Shown here: positions 46,113 to 55,424 of the stretch, in pieces
Position numbering within the stretch: the stretch's first letter is position 1
Layout of the letters: each line of letters begins with the position of its first letter
Assembly: GCF_010093235.1 (NCBI RefSeq)
Contig: NZ_PDWP01000012.1
Location: forward strand, 1-64,000
Direction: 5' to 3'
Length of the DNA stretch: 64,000 bases
Source of the DNA: Pseudoxanthomonas suwonensis
GTDB taxonomy: Bacteria; Pseudomonadota; Gammaproteobacteria; Xanthomonadales; Xanthomonadaceae
The notes under the pieces: model-generated
The model's database searches: none
The model's input: the letters and a program-made list of their open reading frames with translations, nothing else
What the model was told of the DNA's origin: nothing
Made by a program: the position numbers and the translations under genes

Positions 46113-48704
46113 ATGTTGGAAGCCTACCGCCACCACGTCGCCGAGCGCGCAGCCCTCGGCATCCCGCCGCTGCCGCTGTCGGCGCAGCAGACCGCCGAGG
46201 TCATCGAGCTGCTGAAGAACCCGCCGGCGGGCGAGGAGCAGTTCCTGGTCGACCTGCTCACCAACCGCGTCCCGGCCGGCGTCGACGACGCCGCCAAGGT
46301 CAAGGCTTCCTACCTGGCCGCGCTGGCCTTCGGCAGCGAGAAGAACCCGCTGATCAGCCGCGAGCGCGCCACCGAGCTGCTGGGCACCATGCTCGGCGGC
46401 TACAACGTCTCGCCGCTGATCGAGCTGCTGGACGACGCCACCGTCGGCGCCATCGCCGCCGAGGGCCTGAAGAAGACCCTGCTGGTGTTCGATGCCTTCC
46501 ACGACGTGGAAGAGAAGGCCAAGGCCGGCAACGCCAACGCCAAGGCGGTGCTGCAGAGCTGGGCCGACGCCGAGTGGTTCACCAGCAAGCCGGAAGTGCC
46601 GCAGAGCCTGACCATCACCGTGTTCAAGGTGCCGGGCGAGACCAACACCGACGACCTGTCGCCGGCCCCGGACGCCACCACCCGTCCGGATATCCCGATG
46701 CACGCCCTGGCGATGCTGAAGAACAAGCGTCCGGATGCGCCGTTCCAGCCGGAAGAGGACGGCAAGCGCGGCCCGATCGGCGAGATCCTCAAGCTCAAGG
46801 AGAAGGGCCACCTGGTCGCCTATGTCGGCGACGTGGTCGGCACCGGCTCCTCGCGCAAGTCCGCCACCAACTCGGTGCTGTGGTGGACCGGCGACGACAT
46901 CCCGTTCATCCCGAACAAGCGCGCCGGCGGCGTGTGCCTGGGCGGCAAGATCGCCCCGATCTTCTACAACACCATGGAAGACGCCGGCGCCCTGCCGATC
47001 GAGCTTGACGTGTCGAAGATGGACCACGGCGACGTGGTCGAGCTGCGCCCGTACGAGGGCAAGGCGCTGAAGAACGGCGAGGTGATCGCCGAGTTCAAGG
47101 TCAAGTCCGACGTGCTGTTCGACGAGGTGCGCGCCGGTGGCCGCATCCCGCTGATCATCGGCCGCGGCCTGACCACCAAGGCCCGCGAGTCGCTGGGCCT
47201 GCCGGCCTCGGACCTGTTCCGCCTGCCGCAGCAGCCGGCCGATTCCGGCAAGGGCTACTCGCTGGCGCAGAAGATGGTCGGTCGCGCCTGCGGCCTGCCG
47301 GAAGGCAAGGGCGTGCGCCCGGGCACCTACTGCGAGCCGAAGATGACCTCGGTCGGTTCCCAGGACACCACCGGCCCGATGACCCGCGACGAGCTGAAGG
47401 ACCTGGCCTGCCTGGGCTTCTCGGCCGACCTGGTGATGCAGTCGTTCTGCCACACCGCGGCTTATCCGAAGCCGGTCGACGTCAAGACCCACCACACCCT
47501 GCCGGAGTTCATCTCCACCCGCGGTGGCATCTCCCTGCGTCCGGGCGACGGCGTGATCCACAGCTGGCTCAACCGCATGCTGCTGCCCGACACCGTCGGC
47601 ACCGGCGGCGACTCCCACACCCGCTTCCCGGTGGGCATCTCGTTCCCGGCCGGCTCGGGCCTGGTCGCCTTCGCCGCGGCCACCGGCGTGATGCCGCTGG
47701 ACATGCCGGAGTCGGTGCTGGTCCGCTTCAAGGGCCAGATGCAGCCGGGCGTCACCCTGCGCGACCTGGTCAACGCGATCCCGCTGTACGCCATCAAGTC
47801 CGGCCTGCTGACCGTGGCCAAGGCCGGCAAGAAGAACATCTTCTCCGGCCGCATCCTCGAGATCGAAGGCCTGCCGCAGCTGAAGGTCGAGCAGGCGTTC
47901 GAGCTGTCCGACGCCTCGGCCGAGCGCTCGGCCGCCGGCTGCACCGTGCGCCTGGACAAGGAGCCGATCATCGAATACCTCAACAGCAACATCGTGCTGC
48001 TGAAGAACATGATCGCCGAGGGCTACCAGGACGCCCGCTCGCTGGCCCGCCGCATCAGGAAGATGGAGGAGTGGCTGGCCAACCCGCAGCTGCTGGAGCC
48101 GGATGCCGACGCTGAGTACGCCGCGGTCATCGAGATCGACCTCAACGAGATCGTCGAGCCGATCGTGGCCTGCCCGAACGACCCGGACGACGTGAAGAGC
48201 CTGTCCGAGGTGGCCGGCACCAAGATCGACGAGGTTTTCATCGGGTCGTGCATGACCAACATCGGCCACTTCCGCGCCGCGGCCAAGCTGCTGGAAGGCA
48301 AGCGCGACATCCCGACCCGCCTGTGGGTCGCGCCGCCGACCAAGATGGACGCCTCCGAGCTGACCAAGGAAGGCCACTACGGCACCTTCGGCGTGGCCGG
48401 CGCGCGCATGGAAATGCCCGGCTGCTCGCTGTGCATGGGCAACCAGGCCCAGGTGCGCGAGGGCGCCACGGTGTTCTCCACCTCCACCCGCAACTTCCCG
48501 AACCGCCTGGGCCGCAACACCAACGTGTTCCTGGGTTCGGCGGAGCTGGCGGCGATCTGCTCGCGCCTGGGCAAGATCCCGTCCCGCGAGGAGTACATGG
48601 CCGACATCGGCGTGATCAACGAGAAGGGCGCCGAGATCTACCGCTACATGAACTTCGACCAGATCGAGGAGTACCGGAAGACGGCCGAGACCGTGGCCGC
48701 CTGA
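46113..48704 (+). CDS. acnB: Aconitate hydratase B
   Basis: The main TCA-cycle aconitase (bifunctional with 2-methylisocitrate dehydratase in many bacteria), cluster-sensitive and RNA-binding as apoprotein. 863 residues: HEAT-like N-terminal domain ([37 protein letters not shown]), swivelling domain ([22 protein letters not shown]), then the cluster domains with [57 protein letters not shown] and [13 protein letters not shown] supplying the cysteines. The start is the ATG at 46113 with GGAG upstream. It is directly downstream of the toxin gene and could be read through from that promoter. Confidence 0.97.
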   Translation: MLEAYRHHVAERAALGIPPLPLSAQQTAEVIELLKNPPAGEEQFLVDLLTNRVPAGVDDAAKVKASYLAALAFGSEKNPLISRERATELLGTMLGGYNVSPLIELLDDATVGAIAAEGLKKTLLVFDAFHDVEEKAKAGNANAKAVLQSWADAEWFTSKPEVPQSLTITVFKVPGETNTDDLSPAPDATTRPDIPMHALAMLKNKRPDAPFQPEEDGKRGPIGEILKLKEKGHLVAYVGDVVGTGSSRKSATNSVLWWTGDDIPFIPNKRAGGVCLGGKIAPIFYNTMEDAGALPIELDVSKMDHGDVVELRPYEGKALKNGEVIAEFKVKSDVLFDEVRAGGRIPLIIGRGLTTKARESLGLPASDLFRLPQQPADSGKGYSLAQKMVGRACGLPEGKGVRPGTYCEPKMTSVGSQDTTGPMTRDELKDLACLGFSADLVMQSFCHTAAYPKPVDVKTHHTLPEFISTRGGISLRPGDGVIHSWLNRMLLPDTVGTGGDSHTRFPVGISFPAGSGLVAFAAATGVMPLDMPESVLVRFKGQMQPGVTLRDLVNAIPLYAIKSGLLTVAKAGKKNIFSGRILEIEGLPQLKVEQAFELSDASAERSAAGCTVRLDKEPIIEYLNSNIVLLKNMIAEGYQDARSLARRIRKMEEWLANPQLLEPDADAEYAAVIEIDLNEIVEPIVACPNDPDDVKSLSEVAGTKIDEVFIGSCMTNIGHFRAAAKLLEGKRDIPTRLWVAPPTKMDASELTKEGHYGTFGVAGARMEMPGCSLCMGNQAQVREGATVFSTSTRNFPNRLGRNTNVFLGSAELAAICSRLGKIPSREEYMADIGVINEKGAEIYRYMNFDQIEEYRKTAETVAA

Positions 48705-48726
48705 TCCATCCGGCACCGCTGTACGG

Positions 48727-48758
48727 AACGCCCGGCCTTGCGCCGGGCGTTTCCTTTT
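48727..48758 (+). terminator. Intrinsic terminator of acnB
   Basis: AACGCCCGGC-CTTGC-GCCGGGCGTT followed by TCCTTTT, starting about 20 bp after the acnB stop. Confidence 0.85.
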
Positions 48759-48763
48759 GCGGG

Positions 48764-49192
48764 TCAGGCGGGCAGGGCCTCGTCGGCGTAGGCGGAAGCG
48801 AATTCCCCGGAAGGCGGGATCGGCTGGATCACGTCGACCAGCACGCCGTTGGGGGCGGCGGTGATGAAGTGGCGCTGGCCGAAGGCTTCGTCGCGCAGGT
48901 CCAGCAGCACCGGCAGGCCTGCAGCGGGCAGCCGGGCGCACTCGGCGTCCACGTCCTCGACCTCGAAGTTGAGCAGCAGGCCACCTGCGTGGCGGTCGCG
49001 TGCCACGGCGGGGATGGGGGAATGGCCTGCCGCAAGTACGGCCAGGTTGACCTCCGGCTGGCCCTCCAGCTGCAGGTGCACGTACCAGTCGGAAGTGAAC
49101 AGTGGACGGAAGCCGAAGTGCCGCTGGTAGAAGTCGGCGGTGGCGGCGACATCGCTGGCCTGGATGACGGGGTAGTAGCTGCTGACCTTCAT
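48764..49192 (-). CDS. VOC (glyoxalase/bleomycin-resistance) family protein
   Basis: A 142-residue protein with two beta-alpha-beta-beta-beta modules of the vicinal oxygen chelate fold: [39 protein letters not shown] and [55 protein letters not shown]. Members are metal-dependent isomerases or dioxygenases, or binding proteins that sequester drugs; the substrate is not known. The ATG is at 49190-49192. It is divergent from a TetR regulator across a symmetrical operator region, so expression is very likely controlled by that repressor and its ligand. Confidence 0.88.
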   Translation of the reverse strand: MKVSSYYPVIQASDVAATADFYQRHFGFRPLFTSDWYVHLQLEGQPEVNLAVLAAGHSPIPAVARDRHAGGLLLNFEVEDVDAECARLPAAGLPVLLDLRDEAFGQRHFITAAPNGVLVDVIQPIPPSGEFASAYADEALPA

Positions 49193-49210
49193 GGCTTGCC
49201 TCCGTTGACC

Positions 49211-49265
49211 CATAAACATACAGTCTGTATGTAATTCGACGATACATACAGACTGTATGTTTATG
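49211..49265. promoter_or_regulatory. TetR operator: 22-bp perfect inverted repeat with nested palindromes
   Basis: The arm at 49211-49232 is repeated in perfect inversion at 49244-49265 around an 11-bp spacer. Each arm itself contains a 17-bp palindrome: ACATACAG-T-CTGTATGT (49216-49232) and ACATACAG-A-CTGTATGT (49244-49260). The two sites are 28 bp centre to centre and fill the 84-bp gap between the divergent VOC and TetR genes, so one repressor would control both. Confidence 0.85.
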
Positions 49266-49276
49266 CAAGAAGTGAC

Positions 49277-49855
49277 ATGGCCAGAACCAATCGCGAACGT
49301 ACCGAAGCCACCCGCGCGGCCCTGATCCAGGCGGCCCGCGGGCGGTTCGTGGCCCAGGGCTATGCCGCTACCGGGACGCCTGACATCGTGGCAGCGGCCG
49401 GCATGACGCGCGGGGCGCTCTACCACCACTTCGCCGACAAGCTGGACCTGTTCCGGGCCGTGGTGGAGGCCGAGCAGGCGGCCGTGGCCGCAGCGATCGA
49501 AGCGGCGACTCCCCGATCGCTGCCGCCCCTGCAGGCACTCAAGGCCGGCAGCGCCGCATTTCTCGAGGCGATGGCGGTGCCGGGGCGCACGCGTCTGCTC
49601 CTGGTCGAGGCGCCCGCGGCGCTGGGCGTCGCGGCACTGGACGCGATCGACGCCAGCCATGGCGGGCGCACCCTGCGCGAGGGCCTGGCGCAGGCGATGG
49701 ACGAGGGCCTGCTGCGGCGACTGCCCCCGGAGCCGCTGGCCGCGCTGCTGTCGGCAGCGTTCGACCGTGCCGCGCGGGCGGTGGCCGAGGGCGCCGACCG
49801 CCAGGCCTGGCAGGAGACCCTGGACGCCCTGGTCGACGGGCTGGCGGTGGCCTGA
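49277..49855 (+). CDS. TetR/AcrR-family transcriptional regulator
   Basis: 192 residues with a typical N-terminal helix-turn-helix ([51 protein letters not shown], about 12-63) and an all-helical ligand-binding domain. It probably represses itself and the divergent VOC gene through the palindromes at 49211-49265. The start is the ATG at 49277. The ligand is unknown; the VOC partner suggests an electrophile, antibiotic or aromatic compound. Confidence 0.9.
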   Translation: MARTNRERTEATRAALIQAARGRFVAQGYAATGTPDIVAAAGMTRGALYHHFADKLDLFRAVVEAEQAAVAAAIEAATPRSLPPLQALKAGSAAFLEAMAVPGRTRLLLVEAPAALGVAALDAIDASHGGRTLREGLAQAMDEGLLRRLPPEPLAALLSAAFDRAARAVAEGADRQAWQETLDALVDGLAVA

Positions 49856-49927
49856 GCAGGGACGCCGCCAGGGCTACGCGTACCTGGTATCGCGCCTGCG
49901 GCCGCCGGCGGCGCTGCCGCCCGCGGC

Positions 49928-52576
49928 TCAGGCCTTGCGCACCAGCTCGATGATCAGCCGCTGCAGCGCCGGATCGTCGTCCAGGCTGCCGTGGGTGGCG
50001 GCGGTGGTGCTGCGGCTGGCGCTGCCATCCAGCCCCAGTTCGCTGGGCAGGCGGGTGATCTCGCTGGCCGGGCTGGCCACGGCCATCATCCGCGCGCCCC
50101 AGGGCAGGGTGGCGCGCGCCGGGACCAGGTGCCGCTCCAGGCCCAGCAGCGGCGTCTCGCGCCGGTCCTCGAAGGCGCGCGATACCAGGTACAGCAGCGA
50201 GTGCCCATACGGCCTGCAGGTCGGGTCGGCGCGCTCGGCCGCATCCGACAGGTGCGCCACCAGCATGCGGGTGCCTGCCTTCAGCGCGGCCTTGCCCAGG
50301 GTGTGGTCGAACTCGTCGATGCGTACCGCCGGGGCGATCAGGCTGGCCGTGCGCAGGTCGAAGCCCTCGGCCGCCATGGTCGCGCCCAGGTGCGAGTGCA
50401 GGATGGCGCCGGCCGAATGCCCGACCAGGTGCAGGCGCAGCGCCGGCAGGCCGTAGGCCCGGGCGTTGGCCCGGTACAGCGCGAGCAGCTGGCGGATGCC
50501 GGACTCGGGGCTCGTGCCGATGCGCAGTGCGTTCTGCTTCATTTCGCCCCACAGCGGGCGCCCCAGCGGCCGTGCCACCGACTCCACACGCTGGTTCCAC
50601 CATTCCTTCCAGCGCTCGCGCAGCTTGCGCAGCGTGCCGGCGGCGCGCTCCCGTTCCGGTGCCAGGCGGTCCTCGATCAGGTTGGAGAGCGTCTTGACCG
50701 CACCGGTCTCCCACATCAGGAACACCGGGAAGATCCGCTCCTCGTACAGCTTCGGCACCCAGCGCCGCGCCGAGCCGGCCGCCGCTTCCTCGTCGGTGAG
50801 CCCGCCATGGGCGTAGATGGCCACGTCCACTGCGCCGTCGGGTCCGATTTCCCAGCGGCGGCAGGCCTCGGCCAGGTGGATGCGCAGCAGCGCGTCCAGG
50901 GCCGAGGGCTGGGGGCGGAACTGGCCGCGCCGGCTCAGGCGGCCGTTGTTCTCCATGTTGATGATGAAGGGGGCGAGCTCGTGCGCGGCCAGGATCGGAT
51001 TGCGCGACACCACCGCGCAGCGGCCCTGGGCATCGGTGCGCAGCGAGGTGGCTTCGGCGATCGCCTCGTGCTCGGAGGTCACCACGCCCAGCTGCGCGAC
51101 CCAGCAGTCCATCGCGTTCTCCAGCCAGTCGCTGTAGCGCAGGACGGCCAGGCCGCCCTTGCCCCAGCGCGTTCCCCAGGAGTTGTGCACGATGAAGCCG
51201 TCGCGGGTGTAGCCGACGATGGCGAAGGCGTGGCCGGCGCCCGGATCGCCGCGCAGCCGCCGGATAAGCGGCAGGTCGGACGGATCCTCGGGCCGTGGCA
51301 GGGGCTCATCGCCGAGCAGCTCCTCCCAGCCGGCGTGGGTCCAGGCACTGGCGTAGACGGCGCCGACCTGGTCGATGGCCACGTGCATGTCGCGCAGCGA
51401 GCGCGGATCGATGCGGTAGTAGGCGCCAAGCGGGCGCTTGAGCGCGTCGGTCCACCAGTCCTCGCAGGCGTCGGCCTTCGGTTCGGGCATCGCCGGCTTC
51501 GGCCACAGGCGGGCGCTGGCGGCGCCGTGGCGTAGCCAGCCCTTGAGCGCGCCACGCAGCGAGGAGCCGATCCCGCTGTCGTTGCCGCTGCCGTCGTCCT
51601 CCTCGTCGGCCCACTCGTCGTAGCGGCGGGCCATGCTGTAGAGCATGTGCGGCGACACCGGTTCGACATGGCGGCCAGCGCGCACCAGCAGGTACTCGAT
51701 CACCGTGGCCAGTGCATAGCCGGTGCAGGCGCAGGTGTCGCCCTGGTCCAGGACCGGGCGCACGTCGTGCGGATAACGCACGTCGCGTGGCGCCGAGGAG
51801 ACCGGGGGCTGGTACTCCCAGTCGCGCAGGTCGACGCTGTCGGGACGGACGTTGAGGACCCGCCGCCGCTGCCTGCGCACCGATCCGGTGGGCGGGCGCG
51901 CCGCCAGGTCCGGCGCCGCCGGCTCCGGCCGCCCGGGCGGCAGCTGGCGCGTGCCGCGACCGGCGGCGCGGCCGCCCGCACTGCCGGCATGGCGGGCATA
52001 GGCCGCGGCGAGCTTGCCGTCGTAATCGTTCTGACGGTATCCGGGGCCGTTGTAGAGACGCGCGAAGCGCGCCCAGTCCTTGCGCCGCAACGGCAGCAGC
52101 AGAGGCGAACCCGGGCGGGCGATGAAACTGGCGAAGGCCTCCAGCTGGCCATCGGCCCCGGAGGACTGGGCCTCAACGAAGGCCCCGACGCAGTCGAAGC
52201 CGCACAGCGCGTAGTTGAAGCCCATGATCTGGAACGCGCCCCAGCTGGCCGACTGCATCGCCGCGGCGGCATCCAGCGCGGCGGCGCGGTCCAGCCGCTT
52301 CCATTCCCCGGCCAGCGACCCGGAATACTTCCTACGGTCCCATTGCGGATGGCTGAGGTTGGGATGCGAGGCGCCGTAGCGGCCTGCCGTCAGGCGATGG
52401 AAGACATGGCCCTCGAACAGGACCTTGGGCCGGCGGTCCGGCGCCGGAAGGAAGCCGCTGCCAGCCGACTCGACCTCGGCCACCGCGCGCAACGCCGCCA
52501 GTTCGACGTCCAGCCGCGCGGCCAGGCGCTCCCACATCTGCGGGGTGACGTCGCGCTCCAGTTCCTTCTGTTCCAT
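49928..52576 (-). CDS. Three-domain protein: N-acetylmuramidase + papain-like (C1) peptidase + alpha/beta hydrolase
   Basis: 882 residues joining three hydrolase folds. (1) About 10-195: endolysin-type N-acetylmuramidase resembling PF11860, with candidate catalytic Glu34/Glu36 (AVAEVESAGSGF), KVLFEGHVFHRLT and SASWGAFQIMGFN. (2) About 235-500: C1A papain fold with oxyanion Gln278, nucleophile Cys284 (DQGDTCACTGYALA), His449 (GAGHAFAIVGY) and Asn465 (VHNSWGTRWGKGG), entered through an Arg/Pro-rich linker (about 200-240). (3) About 580-800: alpha/beta hydrolase with IYAHGGL and nucleophile Ser721 in LVGHSAGAIL. No signal peptide is visible, so the route to any cell wall or extracellular target is unclear. 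All three sites look intact. No phage or secretion genes are adjacent. The DUF2939 gene 68 bp downstream may be cotranscribed. I do not know an established family with this architecture. Confidence 0.82.
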   Translation of the reverse strand: MEQKELERDVTPQMWERLAARLDVELAALRAVAEVESAGSGFLPAPDRRPKVLFEGHVFHRLTAGRYGASHPNLSHPQWDRRKYSGSLAGEWKRLDRAAALDAAAAMQSASWGAFQIMGFNYALCGFDCVGAFVEAQSSGADGQLEAFASFIARPGSPLLLPLRRKDWARFARLYNGPGYRQNDYDGKLAAAYARHAGSAGGRAAGRGTRQLPPGRPEPAAPDLAARPPTGSVRRQRRRVLNVRPDSVDLRDWEYQPPVSSAPRDVRYPHDVRPVLDQGDTCACTGYALATVIEYLLVRAGRHVEPVSPHMLYSMARRYDEWADEEDDGSGNDSGIGSSLRGALKGWLRHGAASARLWPKPAMPEPKADACEDWWTDALKRPLGAYYRIDPRSLRDMHVAIDQVGAVYASAWTHAGWEELLGDEPLPRPEDPSDLPLIRRLRGDPGAGHAFAIVGYTRDGFIVHNSWGTRWGKGGLAVLRYSDWLENAMDCWVAQLGVVTSEHEAIAEATSLRTDAQGRCAVVSRNPILAAHELAPFIINMENNGRLSRRGQFRPQPSALDALLRIHLAEACRRWEIGPDGAVDVAIYAHGGLTDEEAAAGSARRWVPKLYEERIFPVFLMWETGAVKTLSNLIEDRLAPERERAAGTLRKLRERWKEWWNQRVESVARPLGRPLWGEMKQNALRIGTSPESGIRQLLALYRANARAYGLPALRLHLVGHSAGAILHSHLGATMAAEGFDLRTASLIAPAVRIDEFDHTLGKAALKAGTRMLVAHLSDAAERADPTCRPYGHSLLYLVSRAFEDRRETPLLGLERHLVPARATLPWGARMMAVASPASEITRLPSELGLDGSASRSTTAATHGSLDDDPALQRLIIELVRKA

Positions 52577-52644
52577 TCCGATCCTCCAGGCTGGACGGCG
52601 GATGCTCCGGGTCCTGCAAAAACTACCGGACGGACAGGGCTGCG

Positions 52645-53241
52645 TCAGGCCGGTGGCGGCGCGGCCGGGTCGCCCGGCAGGCGGACATCGACCAGGCGCC
52701 AGCGCAGGCCCTGGCGCTGCAGCACCCAGACGCTGGTATTGCCGGGCGCATGCTGAACGGTCACGGTGGCCCGGGAAAGCGATTCATAGCTCAGCCGTGC
52801 ATCCCGCAACGGACGTGCCGGTTCAACGCTCCAGCCCTCGCTGGAGCCACGGTCGCGGCCGCGCACCCGCTGCCACAGCACGTGGCCCTGCAGCAGGGCG
52901 GCCACGCCCTGCGGAGTAGCCGCCAGCTCGACCCCGGCGCCTGCGACGCTGCCTGCGGCAGCCAGCGCCAGCGCCCCCAGTGGATGCGAGGCCACGTCCG
53001 CACCGGCCGCGCGCACCATGCGGTCCTGCACCTGCGCCCGCAGGTTGGCCTGCAGCCGCGGGAAATCGACATGGCGGGCGAGGGCAGTGCTGTCGCGCCG
53101 TTCCAGCGCGTCGGCGATGCCACGCACCGCCAGCCACGGGCCCGCGGCGATCCAGGCGGCCAGCAGGACCAGGAGCAGGCCGGCGCCAACCAGCGGCAGG
53201 CGCCAGCGGCTCTTTCGGGAAGGAACGGGCATTGCGGCCAT
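52645..53241 (-). CDS. DUF2939-family membrane-anchored protein
   Basis: 198 residues: an N-terminal transmembrane helix or uncleaved signal (LPLVGAGLLLVLLAAWIAAGPWLA, about 15-38) followed by the DUF2939 pattern WLAVRGIADALERRDSTALARHVDFPRLQANLRAQVQDRM and a C-terminal half ending in WRLVDVRLP. The protein is expected at the periplasmic face; function unknown. The ATG at 53239-53241 comes 2 bp after the upstream DUF2461 stop, so it belongs to the sbcB-DUF2461-DUF2939 operon. Confidence 0.83.
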   Translation of the reverse strand: MAAMPVPSRKSRWRLPLVGAGLLLVLLAAWIAAGPWLAVRGIADALERRDSTALARHVDFPRLQANLRAQVQDRMVRAAGADVASHPLGALALAAAGSVAGAGVELAATPQGVAALLQGHVLWQRVRGRDRGSSEGWSVEPARPLRDARLSYESLSRATVTVQHAPGNTSVWVLQRQGLRWRLVDVRLPGDPAAPPPA

Positions 53242-53243
53242 GC

Positions 53244-53930
53244 TCAGAACTCCAGGTCCAGGGCGGCGCAGAGGTAGTCGACGAACGGGGCCAGCGCGGC
53301 CAGGTCCTTCTCCAGCGTCGTGCGCAGGCGCGGGCCGGTCATGGTGGCATCGTCCAGCGGTCGCCAGAACACCCAGTTGCGGTGGCGCAGGTCGTCGATG
53401 AACTCGAAATCGGCCGGGAAACCGCGCGGCGTGCGTACCAGCACCTCGGTGGCGTCCAGGTCGAAGCGGCGGCGGAATGCCGGCGCGTGCGCCGAGCGGC
53501 GCCAGCTTTCCGGGTTGTCGAAGATGAACTGGCGGACCTTGCGCTGGGTGTCGGACTCCGGATGCCACAGGCCGGCACCGACGAAGCTCCCGCCGGGCTG
53601 CAGATGGATATAGAACGAGGGCGCGGCCACTTCGCGCCGGCGCTCGTGGAACAGGCGCGCACCCTGCCAGGTCTTGTACGGCGACTTGTCGTTGGAGAAG
53701 CGCGCATCGCGGTGGATGCGGAACAGCGAGCCGCCCACCGGCCGCGGATCGGCGCGGAAGTGCGGGCTGATCGCGGCCACCGCCGGCTGCAGGTCGCCGA
53801 CCAGGCGCAGGAATGGCTGGCGTACGTGCGCCTCGTAGTCGGCGCGGTGTGCCTGGAACCAGGCCTTGTCGTTGTGTCGCGCCAGGCCGCGCAGGAAACG
53901 CAGGCTGGCCTCGCTGAAGTAGGCAGTCAT
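53244..53930 (-). CDS. DUF2461 (TIGR02453) family protein
   Basis: A conserved 228-residue protein of unknown function, with the family signatures YFSEASLRFLRGLARHNDKAWFQAHRADYE, SLFRIHRDARFSNDKSPYKTW and SFYIHLQPGGSFVGAGLWHPE. Cytoplasmic, no signal peptide. The ATG at 53928-53930 overlaps the sbcB stop (ATGA), so the two are coupled. No specific role can be inferred. Confidence 0.9.
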   Translation of the reverse strand: MTAYFSEASLRFLRGLARHNDKAWFQAHRADYEAHVRQPFLRLVGDLQPAVAAISPHFRADPRPVGGSLFRIHRDARFSNDKSPYKTWQGARLFHERRREVAAPSFYIHLQPGGSFVGAGLWHPESDTQRKVRQFIFDNPESWRRSAHAPAFRRRFDLDATEVLVRTPRGFPADFEFIDDLRHRNWVFWRPLDDATMTGPRLRTTLEKDLAALAPFVDYLCAALDLEF

Positions 53931-55366
53931 AGTCCGTCCTGCAGCCCGCGGCCCCAGGCCTCCAGCTGGTCCAGCAGCACCAGCCGCTGGCCATCGCCGG
54001 CATGGGTCGCGCGCAGCGTCGCAATCTCGGCAAAGAAGGTGTCGAAGGTGTACTCGGACAGGCCGCTGTCGGCCTGCAGGCGCCTGCGCCGGTAATCGTC
54101 CCAGCGGCCGCGCTCGTCCGCGCCGAGGGTTTCCGGCCAGTTGCGGGCGCGGTAGCGGAACAGCAGCTCCGGCAGGCGCGGATCGCGGAAATCGAAGGCG
54201 CGGCGGCCCAGCTCGGCCGGGGCGGTGGCGCGCACCTGGGTGCACAGGCGGCGGTCGCCGTCGCCGCAGAAGCCCGAGTACAGCGACGCGTCCACGTCGT
54301 CCTGGCCGCCTTCGCGGGCGCCGGCATAGACCTGGCGCGCCTTCTCGGCCAGCTCGGGGCCGTGCGCACGGAGGCGTTCGGCGCGCGCCAGCACCTGGTC
54401 CGGATCGATGCCCAGGCGCTCGAAGTCCGGCGCGCGCAGGTGCGCCCACGGCACCAGCATCGGCGAGCGGTTGAGGTGGACCTCCTTGAGCGGCACCCGC
54501 GACACGCCCGGCGGCAGGTCGGCCACCGGCGTGTACAGGCGGTCGGCGATCTCCGCGGGCGTCTGCTCCAGCAGCGTGTCGACGTCGCCATCCAGGTCGA
54601 AGACGATCACCCGGTTGCCGATCTGCGGATGCACGGCCAGCGGCAGCACCGCCGCGGCGCACAGGCGCGAGGCCGGGTAGCGCTGCGAGACGTGCAGCAC
54701 CGGCTGCATGGCGAAGGTGTCCAGCAGGCTGGCGGCGTGGCGCTTGTCGCGCAGGCGCAGGGCGTAGTCCCACAGCCGCGGCTGGGCGCGGCGCAGCAGC
54801 CGGGCCATGCCGATGGTCGCGTACACGTCCGAAAGCGCCTCGTGCGCATCGCCTTCGCGCACGTCGTTGGCAAGCGCCAGCTGCTCGAGCCTGAAGGAGG
54901 TCGCGCCGTCCTCGCGCTTCGGCCAGGCGATGCCTTCGGGGCGCAGGGCGTGGGCCAGCCGCAGCACGTCCAGCAGGTCCCAGCGCGAATTGCCTCCGCG
55001 CCACTCGCGCTCGTAGGGGTCGAAGAAATTGCGGAACAGGGTGTGGCGGACGTACTCGTCGTCGAAGCGCAGCGAGTTGTAGCCCAGGGTGCAGGTGCCC
55101 GGACGCGCCATTTCCTCGACCATGCGCGCGGCCGCCTCGGCCTCGCTGATGCCCTCGCGCAATGCGTGCTGCGGGGCGATGCCGGTGATTAGGGTGGCGA
55201 CGGGCGAGGGCAGCAGGTCGTCGGCCGGCTTCACGAACAGGCTGATCGGCTCGTCCACGACCTGCAGTTCGCGGTCGGTGCGCACGGCGGCGAACTGGGC
55301 GATGCGGCTGCGGCGCGGATCGGCGCCGAAGGTCTCCAGGTCGTAGAACAGGAAGCTTTCGGTCAT
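53927..55366 (-). CDS. sbcB: Exodeoxyribonuclease I (SbcB)
   Basis: A single-strand 3'-to-5' DNA exonuclease in recombination, mismatch repair and phage recombination control. 479 residues with the DEDD catalytic set: FYDLETFGADPRRSRIAQFAAV (Exo I), LGYNSLRFDDEYVR (Exo II) and GDAHEALSDVYATIGMARLL (Exo III), followed by the SH3-like and C-terminal helical ExoI domains. The length is about that of E. coli (475). The start is the ATG at 55364-55366; a longer frame to 55411 adds a non-conserved N-terminus. Confidence 0.95.
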   Translation of the reverse strand: MTESFLFYDLETFGADPRRSRIAQFAAVRTDRELQVVDEPISLFVKPADDLLPSPVATLITGIAPQHALREGISEAEAAARMVEEMARPGTCTLGYNSLRFDDEYVRHTLFRNFFDPYEREWRGGNSRWDLLDVLRLAHALRPEGIAWPKREDGATSFRLEQLALANDVREGDAHEALSDVYATIGMARLLRRAQPRLWDYALRLRDKRHAASLLDTFAMQPVLHVSQRYPASRLCAAAVLPLAVHPQIGNRVIVFDLDGDVDTLLEQTPAEIADRLYTPVADLPPGVSRVPLKEVHLNRSPMLVPWAHLRAPDFERLGIDPDQVLARAERLRAHGPELAEKARQVYAGAREGGQDDVDASLYSGFCGDGDRRLCTQVRATAPAELGRRAFDFRDPRLPELLFRYRARNWPETLGADERGRWDDYRRRRLQADSGLSEYTFDTFFAEIATLRATHAGDGQRLVLLDQLEAWGRGLQDGL

Positions 55367-55424
55367 GCCGGTATTGGACGTGGCGCGCGCGATCGCCGCA
55401 AGCCCATGCATGCAGTGCGGCGGT

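Noticed and set aside
46092-49268. 1058-residue open frame antisense to acnB
   Set aside because: Shadow of acnB and the VOC gene; the only real part is the VOC frame ending at 48764.
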